Positions 1 through 7,087 of a DNA stretch of 33,048 nucleotides are shown here, in pieces (the stretch's first letter is position 1; every line of letters begins with the position of its first letter). The position numbers and the translations under genes were made by a program. The notes beneath the pieces were generated by a model that saw only the letters and a program-made list of their open reading frames with translations, made no database searches and was not told where the DNA came from. This DNA comes from Chitinophagales bacterium. Lineage in GTDB: Bacteria; Bacteroidota; Bacteroidia; Chitinophagales; Saprospiraceae. The stretch is taken from the NCBI GenBank assembly GCA_013298955.1, contig JAAFJT010000051.1:1-33048 (forward strand), read 5' to 3'.

Positions 1-10
1 TAATTTTAAT

Positions 11-508
11 ATGAAAGCAAAAAAAATAACCGTTTTTGTTCAAGATAATCCTACGATTATCAAGAGTTTAGGTAAGGTATTATATGATAAAATTTCGATG
101 CAGACTAAAATTACGGAACAAGATTGCATTGATTACATCTATAATCTGACGATTCATCGCACCTATGACGGCTATATTCGAGAAAAATCGGTTATAAATG
201 ATGGTTTGGCAAAACATTTTCCAACGATTCGTTTTGAAGAAAGTCCACCCGAATTAGATCATTCAGGCGATGTGGATTATATTGGATGGGTGACTGAGGA
301 CAAAGCGTTTGGTATTCAAATCAAACCTACCACTGCCCAATCTAATTTTGGCAATTATTCGCCAAGCGAAAGAATGAAAGCGAGTTTTCAAGATTTTGAA
401 GATGAATACGGTGGAAAAGTATTCATCATTTTTAGCCTTGACGGAACGATGTCCAATAAAGAAATGATACAATTCATTGAAAATGAGATTAATAGACTTA
501 CAATTTAA
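11..508 (+). CDS. Restriction-endonuclease-like protein (MjaI-like?), possibly 5' partial
   Basis: This 165-residue protein has a PD-(D/E)xK nuclease-like core. An acidic cluster (D87, D89 in SGDVDYIGW) is followed after a short strand by GIQIKP (Q103, K105), a layout seen in type II restriction enzymes whose second acidic residue is replaced by Gln. The blocks DYIYNLTIHRTYDGY and GIQIKP remind me of the MjaI family (CTAG cutters), but that is recollection, not a search. The frame stays open to the left edge of the window, so the ATG at 11 may be internal and the N-terminus, like any partner methyltransferase, may lie upstream. The ATPase gene follows after 11 nt and is probably co-transcribed. 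The gene is clearly more A+T-rich than parB downstream, which suggests transfer. Nuclease-fold assignment is moderately sure, the subfamily is not. Confidence 0.5.
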   Translation: MKAKKITVFVQDNPTIIKSLGKVLYDKISMQTKITEQDCIDYIYNLTIHRTYDGYIREKSVINDGLAKHFPTIRFEESPPELDHSGDVDYIGWVTEDKAFGIQIKPTTAQSNFGNYSPSERMKASFQDFEDEYGGKVFIIFSLDGTMSNKEMIQFIENEINRLTI

Positions 509-519
509 AAAATATTCAA

Positions 520-1929
520 ATGCAAAAAATCATTCTAAAAAATTTCGGCGCGATTCAAAACGCTGAAATAGAGATAAAAAAATGGTTAATTCTCATTGGC
601 GAGCAAGCAAGTGGCAAAAGTACTGTTGCGAAACTTATCTATTTTTTTAAATCTTTGAAAGATGATTTATTCCAAGATTTGTATAAAAATACGCAAAAAA
701 GTGTTACAATTCTTCAAAATGATTGGACAATTATCATTCGCACTCAGTTTTACAACTTTTTTGGTTATACTAATTTGGCATCTAATTTTTTGATTCGATT
801 TTATTACAGCCTTGAAAAAGAGAAATACATTGAATTGACCGTTGATAAAAATAATAAACTATTAGTTGCATTTAGCCCGCTATTTTTCAATGAATCGTTT
901 GAATTGGCATATGAGCAAAATAAACAATGGTTAAGTAATGGATTAGTTATAAAAGATGCTGCAACTCAATTGACGTATGCACAAAATAAAAATCAATACA
1001 CTCAAAATTTGGCTATTTTAATCAATGAATTGTTTGAAATAGTCCATACAGATGCTTTATTTGTGATTGCAGGCAGAAATGCAACGGTGAGTTATTCCGA
1101 ATTATTTGAAAAATACCTTTTTGCGGATGTTCAACGCCGTTTAGAAGATAATCGTAAGAAAAAAGTGGTGCGCAAAGAACAGACCATTGATGAATTATTG
1201 ATGTTGAAATTCATCGAAAAAGTGGTGAAAATGAAAGCTATTTTCAAAAAATTCGGTGCTTTTGAGGCAATAATCGTTCAAGAAGCGGAAAATGAAGCTC
1301 AAATGGCTGTTTTACAAATGGTTAAAAATCGCATACAGGAAATTTTAAAAGGCAACTATACGATTGATAATGGAGATGAAAAAATCATATTGAATAATGA
1401 TGCGAAGGATAAAATTCGACTTTCTAATGCGTCATCAGGTCAGCAAGAAGTCATTCGACTGTTGCAAGATATTTTTATAACCATGTTAGACCAAGAAAAA
1501 GTATTACGCATTTTAGAAGAACCTGAAGCGCATTTATTTCCGATTGCACAAAAGCAATTGATAGAATTATTGGTTTTAATGATGAATCAAAATGTTGATA
1601 ATCAATTGATTATAACGACTCATAGTCCCTATATTTTGACGGTTTTTAATAATTTGTTATTTGCCAAAAGAGTTGTTGATAAAAATGCGTTGGTTTCAAA
1701 AGAAGTAGAGCGTGTAATTGCCAAAAATTTGTGGCTGAATTTGGAAGATTTTTCGGCTTATAGCTTAGGTAGTTATTCAGATGATGAAAATTGGAACTAT
1801 TGCGAATCTATTGTAGATATACAGACACAGTTGATTGACCAAAATTATTTAGATGAAGTTTCTGATATGTTAGGCAGTGATTTTCAGGCACTTTACGCTA
1901 TTCATTCAAAAACATTTATAAGAAAATGA
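520..1929 (+). CDS. AAA/ABC-type ATPase, RecF/OLD-like, no Toprim domain
   Basis: This 469-residue ATPase of the RecF/SMC-like AAA group carries all expected motifs. The N-terminus IILKNFGAIQNAEIEI leads to Walker A GEQASGKST (27-35). The ABC signature is LSNASSGQQE (301-310), Walker B is RILEEPEAHLFP (330-341), and the H-loop is ITTHSP (H368). IAGR at 183-186 matches an element common in such ATPases. The middle (about 200-280) is charged and helical, as expected for a short coiled-coil insertion. The C-terminus is too short for the Toprim nuclease found in OLD and GajA proteins, so it probably works as an ATPase alone or with a partner. It sits 11 nt after the restriction-like gene and shares its high A+T content. 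A defence role is inferred from that neighbour only; other DNA-associated ATPase roles are possible. Confidence 0.75.
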   Translation: MQKIILKNFGAIQNAEIEIKKWLILIGEQASGKSTVAKLIYFFKSLKDDLFQDLYKNTQKSVTILQNDWTIIIRTQFYNFFGYTNLASNFLIRFYYSLEKEKYIELTVDKNNKLLVAFSPLFFNESFELAYEQNKQWLSNGLVIKDAATQLTYAQNKNQYTQNLAILINELFEIVHTDALFVIAGRNATVSYSELFEKYLFADVQRRLEDNRKKKVVRKEQTIDELLMLKFIEKVVKMKAIFKKFGAFEAIIVQEAENEAQMAVLQMVKNRIQEILKGNYTIDNGDEKIILNNDAKDKIRLSNASSGQQEVIRLLQDIFITMLDQEKVLRILEEPEAHLFPIAQKQLIELLVLMMNQNVDNQLIITTHSPYILTVFNNLLFAKRVVDKNALVSKEVERVIAKNLWLNLEDFSAYSLGSYSDDENWNYCESIVDIQTQLIDQNYLDEVSDMLGSDFQALYAIHSKTFIRK

Positions 1930-2015
1930 GTGCATTCCGCTTTTTGAAAAGCGTGAAAAAAAATGTAAATAAAATTCTTTTATACTTAAAACGATATATT
2001 TCAATCATATTAGAG

Positions 2016-2948
2016 ATGGCAAAATTTAGCATAGCAAATATCAAGGATGGTTTGACAGAAAAACGGGGTAGAGATGCTTTGTTTGCAAACACCTATGACC
2101 AACAAAATAGTGAAAAAACAATCGCCCCTGTGAAAGCAATCGTTCCCGCATTTGCGGAGATGATTGAAACAGCGAAAATCGACATAAATCCGTTTCAACC
2201 GCGTAAAACGTTTGAACAAACGGCTTTGACCGCATTGAGCGAATCGTTGAAATTGCATGGGGTGATTCAACCGATTACGGTTCGGCGGTTGAGTCAGGAT
2301 GCGTATCAATTGATTTCGGGCGAAAGGCGATTGCGGGCGGCGCAATTAGCGGGTTTGACGGTCGTACCTGCGTACATTCGCACGGCGGATGATACGCAAA
2401 TGTTGGAAATGGCGATTATTGAAAATATTCAACGAGAGGATTTAAACCCGATTGAGGAGGCTTGGAGTTATAAAGCGTTGATGGATAAATGCGGTTTGCG
2501 GCAGGAAGATGTCGCAGAACGGGTACAAAAAGGGCGTTCTACCGTCACGAATTTATTAGGACTTTTGACCCTGTCGCCTGATATGCAAACGGCTTTGAAA
2601 AATAAAACGCTGACGCTCGGACATGGCAAATTATTGACAGGTATCAAAGATTTGGCGTTACAAAGTGTTGTTTTTAAACAAATTATAGATAAACAATTAT
2701 CGGTACGTGATGCTGAAAATTTGATTGCTCAATACGTAGAACGAAAAAAAGTAAAAGTCGAAAACCCTAATGCCGCCCAAAACGCACCGAATCGAGTGGT
2801 ACAAGACACGTTAAGTGCTTTTTTTGGGTCTAAAGTAGATGTGAAACGCGATGCAAATGGAAAAGGTTTTATTACGATTAAGTTTAATAATGACCATGAT
2901 TTAAATCACATTTTAGATGCAGTCGAGGAACGAAAAGATAAATATTAG
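2016..2948 (+). CDS. parB: Chromosome-partitioning protein ParB
   Basis: ParB binds parS sites near the replication origin, spreads as a CTP-dependent clamp and works with ParA in chromosome segregation. From the ATG at 2016 the protein has 310 residues. The CTP-binding N-domain contains ISGERRLRAAQLAG (GERRxRA at 102-108) and ENIQREDLNPIEEA (136-149). The helix-turn-helix is at about 161-182 (RQEDVAERVQKGRSTVTNLL), and a dimerisation domain is at about 258-305. The frame is open back to 1926, where it overlaps the ATPase stop, but those 30 residues are basic, AT-rich and unlike a ParB start, so 2016 is preferred. In Bacteroidota parB normally follows parA. Here the restriction-like gene and ATPase stand directly upstream and parA is not seen. 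The DUF5683 gene downstream is the usual neighbour. No parS-like 16-mer was noticed. Confidence 0.95.
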   Translation: MAKFSIANIKDGLTEKRGRDALFANTYDQQNSEKTIAPVKAIVPAFAEMIETAKIDINPFQPRKTFEQTALTALSESLKLHGVIQPITVRRLSQDAYQLISGERRLRAAQLAGLTVVPAYIRTADDTQMLEMAIIENIQREDLNPIEEAWSYKALMDKCGLRQEDVAERVQKGRSTVTNLLGLLTLSPDMQTALKNKTLTLGHGKLLTGIKDLALQSVVFKQIIDKQLSVRDAENLIAQYVERKKVKVENPNAAQNAPNRVVQDTLSAFFGSKVDVKRDANGKGFITIKFNNDHDLNHILDAVEERKDKY

Positions 2949-2960
2949 GTTTGTATTGTT

Positions 2961-3180
2961 AAAACACATAGGACACATAGGGTGTATAGGACACATAGAT
3001 AGGACACATAGGCTGTATAGGGCAGGCTGTATAAGACACATAGGCTGTATAGGACACATAGAGCAATTATTTTTCAATAGGTTGATAATTTCAATTCAAT
3101 GTATAAAAAATAAATAAGAAACAAAAAAGAAAGCAATTGTCCCTATGTGTCCTATGTAACCTATGTGACCTATGTGTTTA
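2961..3180. repeat. ACACATAGG-type inverted repeat region, locus 1
   Basis: The left side (2961-3061) is an irregular string of about 10-nt words such as GGACACATAG, GGTGTATAGG and GGCTGTATAG. The right side (3139-3180) is the opposite-strand version, CCTATGTGTCCTATGTAACC and so on, ending TATGTGTTTA. The two sides can pair to a long imperfect hairpin around an AT-rich centre (about 3062-3138). The outer ends (AAAACACATAG and CTATGTGTTTA) match those of the loci near 16.7-17.0 kb and 27.03-27.25 kb, so the three form one family. It sits between parB and the DUF5683 gene, both on the plus strand. It could attenuate transcription or be a non-autonomous repeat; neither is shown. Confidence 0.85.
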
Positions 3181-3206
3181 AAAAAAGTATTATTAATAAA
3201 CGTTTT

Positions 3207-3815
3207 ATGAATGTTAAAAAAAATATATCAATTACAATAGCCATACAATTCGGTTTCATCTCTTGTTTAATGGCTCAAAAACCAGTGGCACAAGGCGCAC
3301 CCATTTCGACGAATGGAACAACGATTGCAACCATTCCTGTAAAATTAGACACGGTTAAGGCAAAAAAATCGGATTTTCCAAACCCGAAAACGGCTTTACT
3401 TTGGTCGATTGCGCCCTCTGGTGGACAATTTTATAATCAAAAATATTGGTATATCAAAGTGCCACTTGCTTTGGGCGGTTACGGTTTTGGCATCGAACGG
3501 ATTGTTTCAAATGGAAAATCATATCGCAATCTTCAAGATGCGTATGTTGCCTTTGTGAATCCAACAGATGGCAGACCTGTGATTTCATATGATGCCGAGT
3601 TCAAAAAGCAGCAACGCGATAAAGCCTTCAAAGCCTACCAACAATCTTGGATTTTTACCACGATTTGGCATCTTTTCTGTGCGGCGGAGGCGTTTACGGC
3701 AGCCCATTTAGCCCATTTTGACGTGAATGAAGATTTAAGTTGGCAGATTCGGCGCGGTATGGAGTTGACTCCTGCGTGTACGGCAAACGGTTTTGGCATC
3801 CAATTAAAATTTTAA
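3207..3815 (+). CDS. DUF5683-domain exported protein
   Basis: This 202-residue protein begins with a signal peptide (MNVKKNISITIAIQFGFISC then LMAQ, probably cut near residue 24), followed by a low-complexity linker and the DUF5683 core. The core includes NPKTALLWSIAPSGGQFYNQ, a KYWYIKVPLALGGYGFGI segment and a second hydrophobic helix near IWHLFCAAEAFTAAHLAHFD. The start at 3207 is chosen because the in-frame extension to 3147 is only translated repeat sequence (SYVTYVTYVF), which is part of the ACACATAGG-type repeat. DUF5683 genes commonly follow parB in Bacteroidota, so this looks like conserved gene order. The molecular role is unknown; an envelope location is inferred from the signal peptide and hydrophobic segments. 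Confidence 0.82.
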   Translation: MNVKKNISITIAIQFGFISCLMAQKPVAQGAPISTNGTTIATIPVKLDTVKAKKSDFPNPKTALLWSIAPSGGQFYNQKYWYIKVPLALGGYGFGIERIVSNGKSYRNLQDAYVAFVNPTDGRPVISYDAEFKKQQRDKAFKAYQQSWIFTTIWHLFCAAEAFTAAHLAHFDVNEDLSWQIRRGMELTPACTANGFGIQLKF

Positions 3816-3831
3816 AATTATTAATTACAAC

Positions 3832-3864
3832 AACCTTTGGAGGGTTTAAAACCCTCCAAAGGTT
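3832..3864. terminator. 33-nt palindrome upstream of pyrF
   Basis: Two 16-nt arms, AACCTTTGGAGGGTTT and its exact complement, flank a single A. An almost identical element lies just after pyrF at 4727-4759, differing only in the centre base. It follows the DUF5683 stop by 16 nt, so it could terminate that transcript, though no long T-run follows. Being present twice around one gene, it also behaves as a dispersed palindromic repeat. Confidence 0.7.
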
Positions 3865-3922
3865 TGATAATCAATATTTTATAAAAAAATTTAAAATAGC
3901 AATTATTTAAAAGCAACTTCTT

Positions 3923-4720
3923 ATGACGCGTACCCAGTTAGTCGAACAAATCTTTTTAAAAAAATCGTATCTTTGTATTGGTTTAGATACCGATTTGCAG
4001 AAAATACCCAAACATTTGCTGCAAGCGGATGACCCCATTTTTGAATTTAATCGCCAAATCATTGACGCAACCCATGATTTATGCGTTTCTTATAAACCCA
4101 ATCTTGCTTTTTATGAATCTTTGGGCATCAAAGGTTGGCAGGCATTGGAAAAAACGATGGATTATATTTCTAAAAAACATTTTACGATTGCCGATGCCAA
4201 ACGCGGTGATATTGGCAATACGTCTAAAATGTATGCGAAAGCCTTTTTTGAAACCTTTGATTTTGATGCGGTGACGGTTGCCCCGTATATGGGCGCGGAT
4301 TCGGTGACTCCCTTTCTGGAATTTAAAAATAAATGGGTGATTTTATTGGCTTTGACTTCCAATCAAGGCTCCAAAGATTTCCAATTGCATCATCAATTGT
4401 ATGAAGAAGTGTTGCGAAAAGCGCAAAATTGGGGGACAGTTGAAAATTTAATGTTTGTCGTAGGCGCGACACACCCACATCAATTTGAATCCATTCGCAA
4501 AATCGTACCGAATCATTTTTTGTTAGTCCCAGGCGTTGGCGCACAAGGTGGTGATTTAGAACAACTTACGCATTTTGGAAAAAATGAACAAGTTGGTTTA
4601 TTAGTCAATTCATCGCGGGCGATTTTGTATGCAGGCAATGGTAAAGATTTTGCCGAAAAAGCCAGAGCAGAAGCCTTAAAAGTGCAACAAGCGATGGCAC
4701 AATTACTCCTAAAACGTTGA
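3923..4720 (+). CDS. pyrF: Orotidine 5'-phosphate decarboxylase
   Basis: PyrF converts orotidine monophosphate to UMP, the last step of de novo pyrimidine synthesis, in the cytoplasm. The protein has 265 residues, normal for the longer bacterial subfamily. The N-terminal strand [12 protein letters not shown] supplies a substrate-binding aspartate. The catalytic DxKxxD motif is DAKRGD (D91, K93, D96). [15 protein letters not shown] (117-131) is typical of this subfamily. [12 protein letters not shown] and [11 protein letters not shown] near the C-terminus form the phosphate-binding loops. No other pyrimidine gene is nearby. The gene is isolated between two copies of a 33-nt palindrome, which suggests an independent transcription unit. 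No clear TAnnTTTG promoter was found between the upstream palindrome and the start. Confidence 0.97.
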   Translation: MTRTQLVEQIFLKKSYLCIGLDTDLQKIPKHLLQADDPIFEFNRQIIDATHDLCVSYKPNLAFYESLGIKGWQALEKTMDYISKKHFTIADAKRGDIGNTSKMYAKAFFETFDFDAVTVAPYMGADSVTPFLEFKNKWVILLALTSNQGSKDFQLHHQLYEEVLRKAQNWGTVENLMFVVGATHPHQFESIRKIVPNHFLLVPGVGAQGGDLEQLTHFGKNEQVGLLVNSSRAILYAGNGKDFAEKARAEALKVQQAMAQLLLKR

Positions 4721-4726
4721 TTACCA

Positions 4727-4759
4727 AACCTTTGGAGGGTTTGAAACCCTCCAAAGGTT
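4727..4759. terminator. 33-nt palindrome downstream of pyrF
   Basis: This is the second copy of the palindrome at 3832-3864: identical 16-nt arms (4727-4742 and 4744-4759) around a single G instead of A. It begins 6 nt after the pyrF stop and ends 23 nt before the next gene. Position and stem strength fit a hairpin that ends or weakens the pyrF transcript. Confidence 0.72.
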
Positions 4760-4782
4760 GTTATTAAATAAAAAATAAATGT

Positions 4783-5295
4783 ATGAAAAGACGAACCGTT
4801 ATCAAAAATATAGGAATTGCCTTAGGCAGTTTCGGGAGTTTGCCGACTTGGGCGGCAGGTTGGAATCAAGCTACTTTTGACAAAAATAACTCGTTCAACA
4901 ACGAAAAATTGTTAGCAGAGTTGGTTGAAACCTTGATTCCGACTACCGATACGCTTGGCGCAAAAGGGTTGGGTGTCCACCAATTTATTCAAAAAATGAT
5001 GACCGATTGTTATGACAAACAAGCGCAAACCGATTTTGAACAAATTTTATTAACTATTAATCCATTGATTATCAAACTTTTCGGTAAATCTTTTGCCGAA
5101 AGTGATACCAAACAACGGATTGAATTATTGCAATCTTTGGCGCAATCCCAAGATAAAAAAATTCAAAATTTTTATAATACATTAAGAGGACTCACAATAC
5201 AAGGTTATACGCAATCGGAATATTACATGACGCGTTTTACGGATTATGAAATGGCTCCTGCCCGATTTTACGGGTGTGTTCCCGTCAAAAAATAA
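4783..5295 (+). CDS. Tat-exported gluconate 2-dehydrogenase subunit 3-like protein
   Basis: This 170-residue protein opens with a twin-arginine signal (MKRRTVIKNIGIALGSFGSL, then PTWAAG), so it probably crosses the inner membrane folded. The mature part has the look of the gluconate 2-dehydrogenase subunit 3 family: LLAELVETLIPTTDTLGAKG near its start, a helical body, and the C-terminal GYTQSEYYMT...FYGCVPVKK region. In this family the small subunit is needed for export and assembly of the GMC flavoprotein encoded next to it. That flavoprotein gene begins 24 nt downstream and has no signal of its own, so the pair is probably translated together and exported as a complex. No cytochrome c subunit gene is present on either side. 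The substrate is unknown. Confidence 0.87.
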   Translation: MKRRTVIKNIGIALGSFGSLPTWAAGWNQATFDKNNSFNNEKLLAELVETLIPTTDTLGAKGLGVHQFIQKMMTDCYDKQAQTDFEQILLTINPLIIKLFGKSFAESDTKQRIELLQSLAQSQDKKIQNFYNTLRGLTIQGYTQSEYYMTRFTDYEMAPARFYGCVPVKK

Positions 5296-5319
5296 TTTCA
5301 AACCAAGAAAAAATTCATC

Positions 5320-6999
5320 ATGGATAGCATCAAAAAACGAACTTACGATGCCATAGTCATCGGTTCTGGGATTAGCGGCGGCTGGGCAGCAAAAGAATTG
5401 ACTGAAAAAAAATTAAATACGTTGGTTTTAGAACGCGGGCGCGATGTCAAACATTTGCGCGATTACCCGACTGCCATGAAGGAACCTTGGGAATTGGAGC
5501 ATCGCGGTCAAATGCCTCTTGACGTTCAAAAAGCCAATCCCATTGCCAGTAAATGTTATATCTTCAAGGAAGATGCGGCGCATTTCGTCGTGAAAGATGC
5601 CGAACATCCGTATATTCAAGAAAAACCATTTGATTGGATTCGGGGTTATCAGACGGGCGGAAAATCGTTGTTATGGGCGCGGCAGACCCAAAGATGGAGT
5701 CAATTGGACTTTGATGGACCAAAAAGAGATGGTTTTGCGGTCGAATGGCCCATTCGTTACGACGATATTGCGCCTTGGTACAGTCATGTGGAGCGATTTG
5801 CGGGCATTTCGGGCAATAAAGATGGCTTGCCGCAATTGCCTGATGGCGAATTTTTGCCCCCACATGAAATGACTTGTGTTGAAAAATATTTCAAGGAGCA
5901 AATGGCAAAAGCGTACAAAGACCGTCCTGTGATTATAGCGCGTTGTGCGCACATCACGAAAGCGCAACCCATTCATTATCAACAAGGTAGGTCGCAATGT
6001 GCTAATCGGGATTTGTGTCAACGCGGCTGTCCTTTGGGTGGTTATTTCAGCAGCAATGCTTCGACGTTGCCTTGGGCGGCGAAAACGGGCAAGATGACTT
6101 TGCGCCCTAATTCGGTCGTACATTCGATTATATATGATGAAAAAAAGCAACGCGCCACAGGGGTTCGGGTTTTCGACTCGGAAACCAAACAAATGATGGA
6201 ATTTTATGCTAAAATTATCTTTGTCAATGCTGCTGCTTTTAATACAAATATGATTTTATTAAATTCGACATCGAACCGTTTTCCGAATGGTTTGGGTAAT
6301 GACAATGGTTTAATGGGCAAATATGTTGCTTTTCACAATTATCGGGCGCGGGTGAGTGCAGAATATGATGGTTTTTTAGATACAACGACGGAAGGAAAGC
6401 GACCGAATAGTAGTTACATCCCGCGTTTTCGCAATGTTTTTAAACAAGAAACGGATTTTTTGCGCGGTTATGCAGCAGGTCTTTACACGAGTCGGAACAA
6501 AATTCATGATAACAATGCGATTGGTTTGGATTTGAAAAATAGTTTGAACGCGCCTAAATGGGGCAATTGGAATGTTGGTTCGCACATCATGGGCGAGACG
6601 ATTCCCAAAGAAAGCAATTTTATTGCCCTTGACAAGACAAAATTAGACCCTTTTGGCATGCCGCAATTGAGGATTTCGATTGATTACGATGAGAATGATG
6701 AGAAAATGGTGAAGGATTATTTGGAACAAATAACCGAAATGTTTACGATTGCTGGTTTTAAAAACATTCAAACGGCGGATTCGCATCAAGCTCCCGGTTT
6801 GGATATTCACGAAATGGGCGGTGTGCGGATGGGCAAAGACCCGAAAACGTCGTTGCTCAATGAGTGGAATCAATTACATGCGTGTAAAAACGTATATGTA
6901 ACAGACGGTGCTTGTATGACTTCTACTTCGACCCAAAATCCATCCTTGACTTACATGGCGTTGACGGCGCGTGCTGTCGATTATGCAGTAAAGGTTTGA
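5320..6999 (+). CDS. GMC-family FAD-dependent oxidoreductase
   Basis: This 559-residue flavoprotein belongs to the glucose-methanol-choline group that oxidises sugars, sugar acids or alcohols. The FAD-binding motif is AIVIGSGISGGWAAKELTE (GxGxxG at 15-20). Further FAD contacts are suggested by RGYQTGGKSLLWARQTQR (108-125). The catalytic pair is H497 in HEMGGVRMG and N540 in TQNPSLTYMALTARA. Three cysteines, C227, C233 and C237 in CANRDLCQRGCPLGG, resemble the cluster that binds a 3Fe-4S centre in FAD-dependent glucose dehydrogenases, implying electron transfer to an acceptor rather than to oxygen. It lacks a signal peptide and probably leaves the cytoplasm with the Tat-signal protein just upstream. 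The usual cytochrome subunit is not encoded here. The last codons lie inside a large palindrome. Confidence 0.93.
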   Translation: MDSIKKRTYDAIVIGSGISGGWAAKELTEKKLNTLVLERGRDVKHLRDYPTAMKEPWELEHRGQMPLDVQKANPIASKCYIFKEDAAHFVVKDAEHPYIQEKPFDWIRGYQTGGKSLLWARQTQRWSQLDFDGPKRDGFAVEWPIRYDDIAPWYSHVERFAGISGNKDGLPQLPDGEFLPPHEMTCVEKYFKEQMAKAYKDRPVIIARCAHITKAQPIHYQQGRSQCANRDLCQRGCPLGGYFSSNASTLPWAAKTGKMTLRPNSVVHSIIYDEKKQRATGVRVFDSETKQMMEFYAKIIFVNAAAFNTNMILLNSTSNRFPNGLGNDNGLMGKYVAFHNYRARVSAEYDGFLDTTTEGKRPNSSYIPRFRNVFKQETDFLRGYAAGLYTSRNKIHDNNAIGLDLKNSLNAPKWGNWNVGSHIMGETIPKESNFIALDKTKLDPFGMPQLRISIDYDENDEKMVKDYLEQITEMFTIAGFKNIQTADSHQAPGLDIHEMGGVRMGKDPKTSLLNEWNQLHACKNVYVTDGACMTSTSTQNPSLTYMALTARAVDYAVKV

Positions 7000-7086
7000 A
7001 TTAGGATTTTTGGGATGATGAGGATTGAAATAGGATTATCCTATTTCAATTCTCATCATCCCAAAAATCCTAATTCAAACCTTTAC
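6988..7086. terminator. 99-nt near-perfect palindrome between convergent genes
   Basis: Two 49-nt arms (6988-7036 and 7038-7086) pair with one mismatch around a single T. The structure starts inside the last four codons of the GMC gene and ends 1 nt before the stop of the opposite-strand WD40-like gene, so it fills the convergent junction completely. A bidirectional terminator is the simplest reading. The stem is much longer than a normal intrinsic terminator needs. Confidence 0.85.
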
Positions 7087-7087
7087 G

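Noticed and set aside
520-1929. OLD-family or Gabija GajA nuclease
   Set aside because: The ATPase motifs fit, but the C-terminal region is too short and lacks Toprim acidic motifs.
1926-2015. Longer N-terminus of ParB overlapping the ATPase stop
   Set aside because: The extra 30 residues are AT-rich, basic and unlike any ParB N-terminus; the ATG at 2016 gives a normal-length protein.
2917-3117. 66-codon reading frame rich in HIGHIGCIGHI
   Set aside because: It overlaps the parB end and is a translation of the ACACATAGG-type repeat.
2961-3180. Insertion sequence or classical MITE
   Set aside because: No transposase and no target-site duplication can be seen at any of the three loci, and the interiors do not share a conserved sequence.
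3968-3975. TATCTTTG promoter-like word
   Set aside because: It lies inside pyrF after the start codon and has no -33 element at the correct distance.
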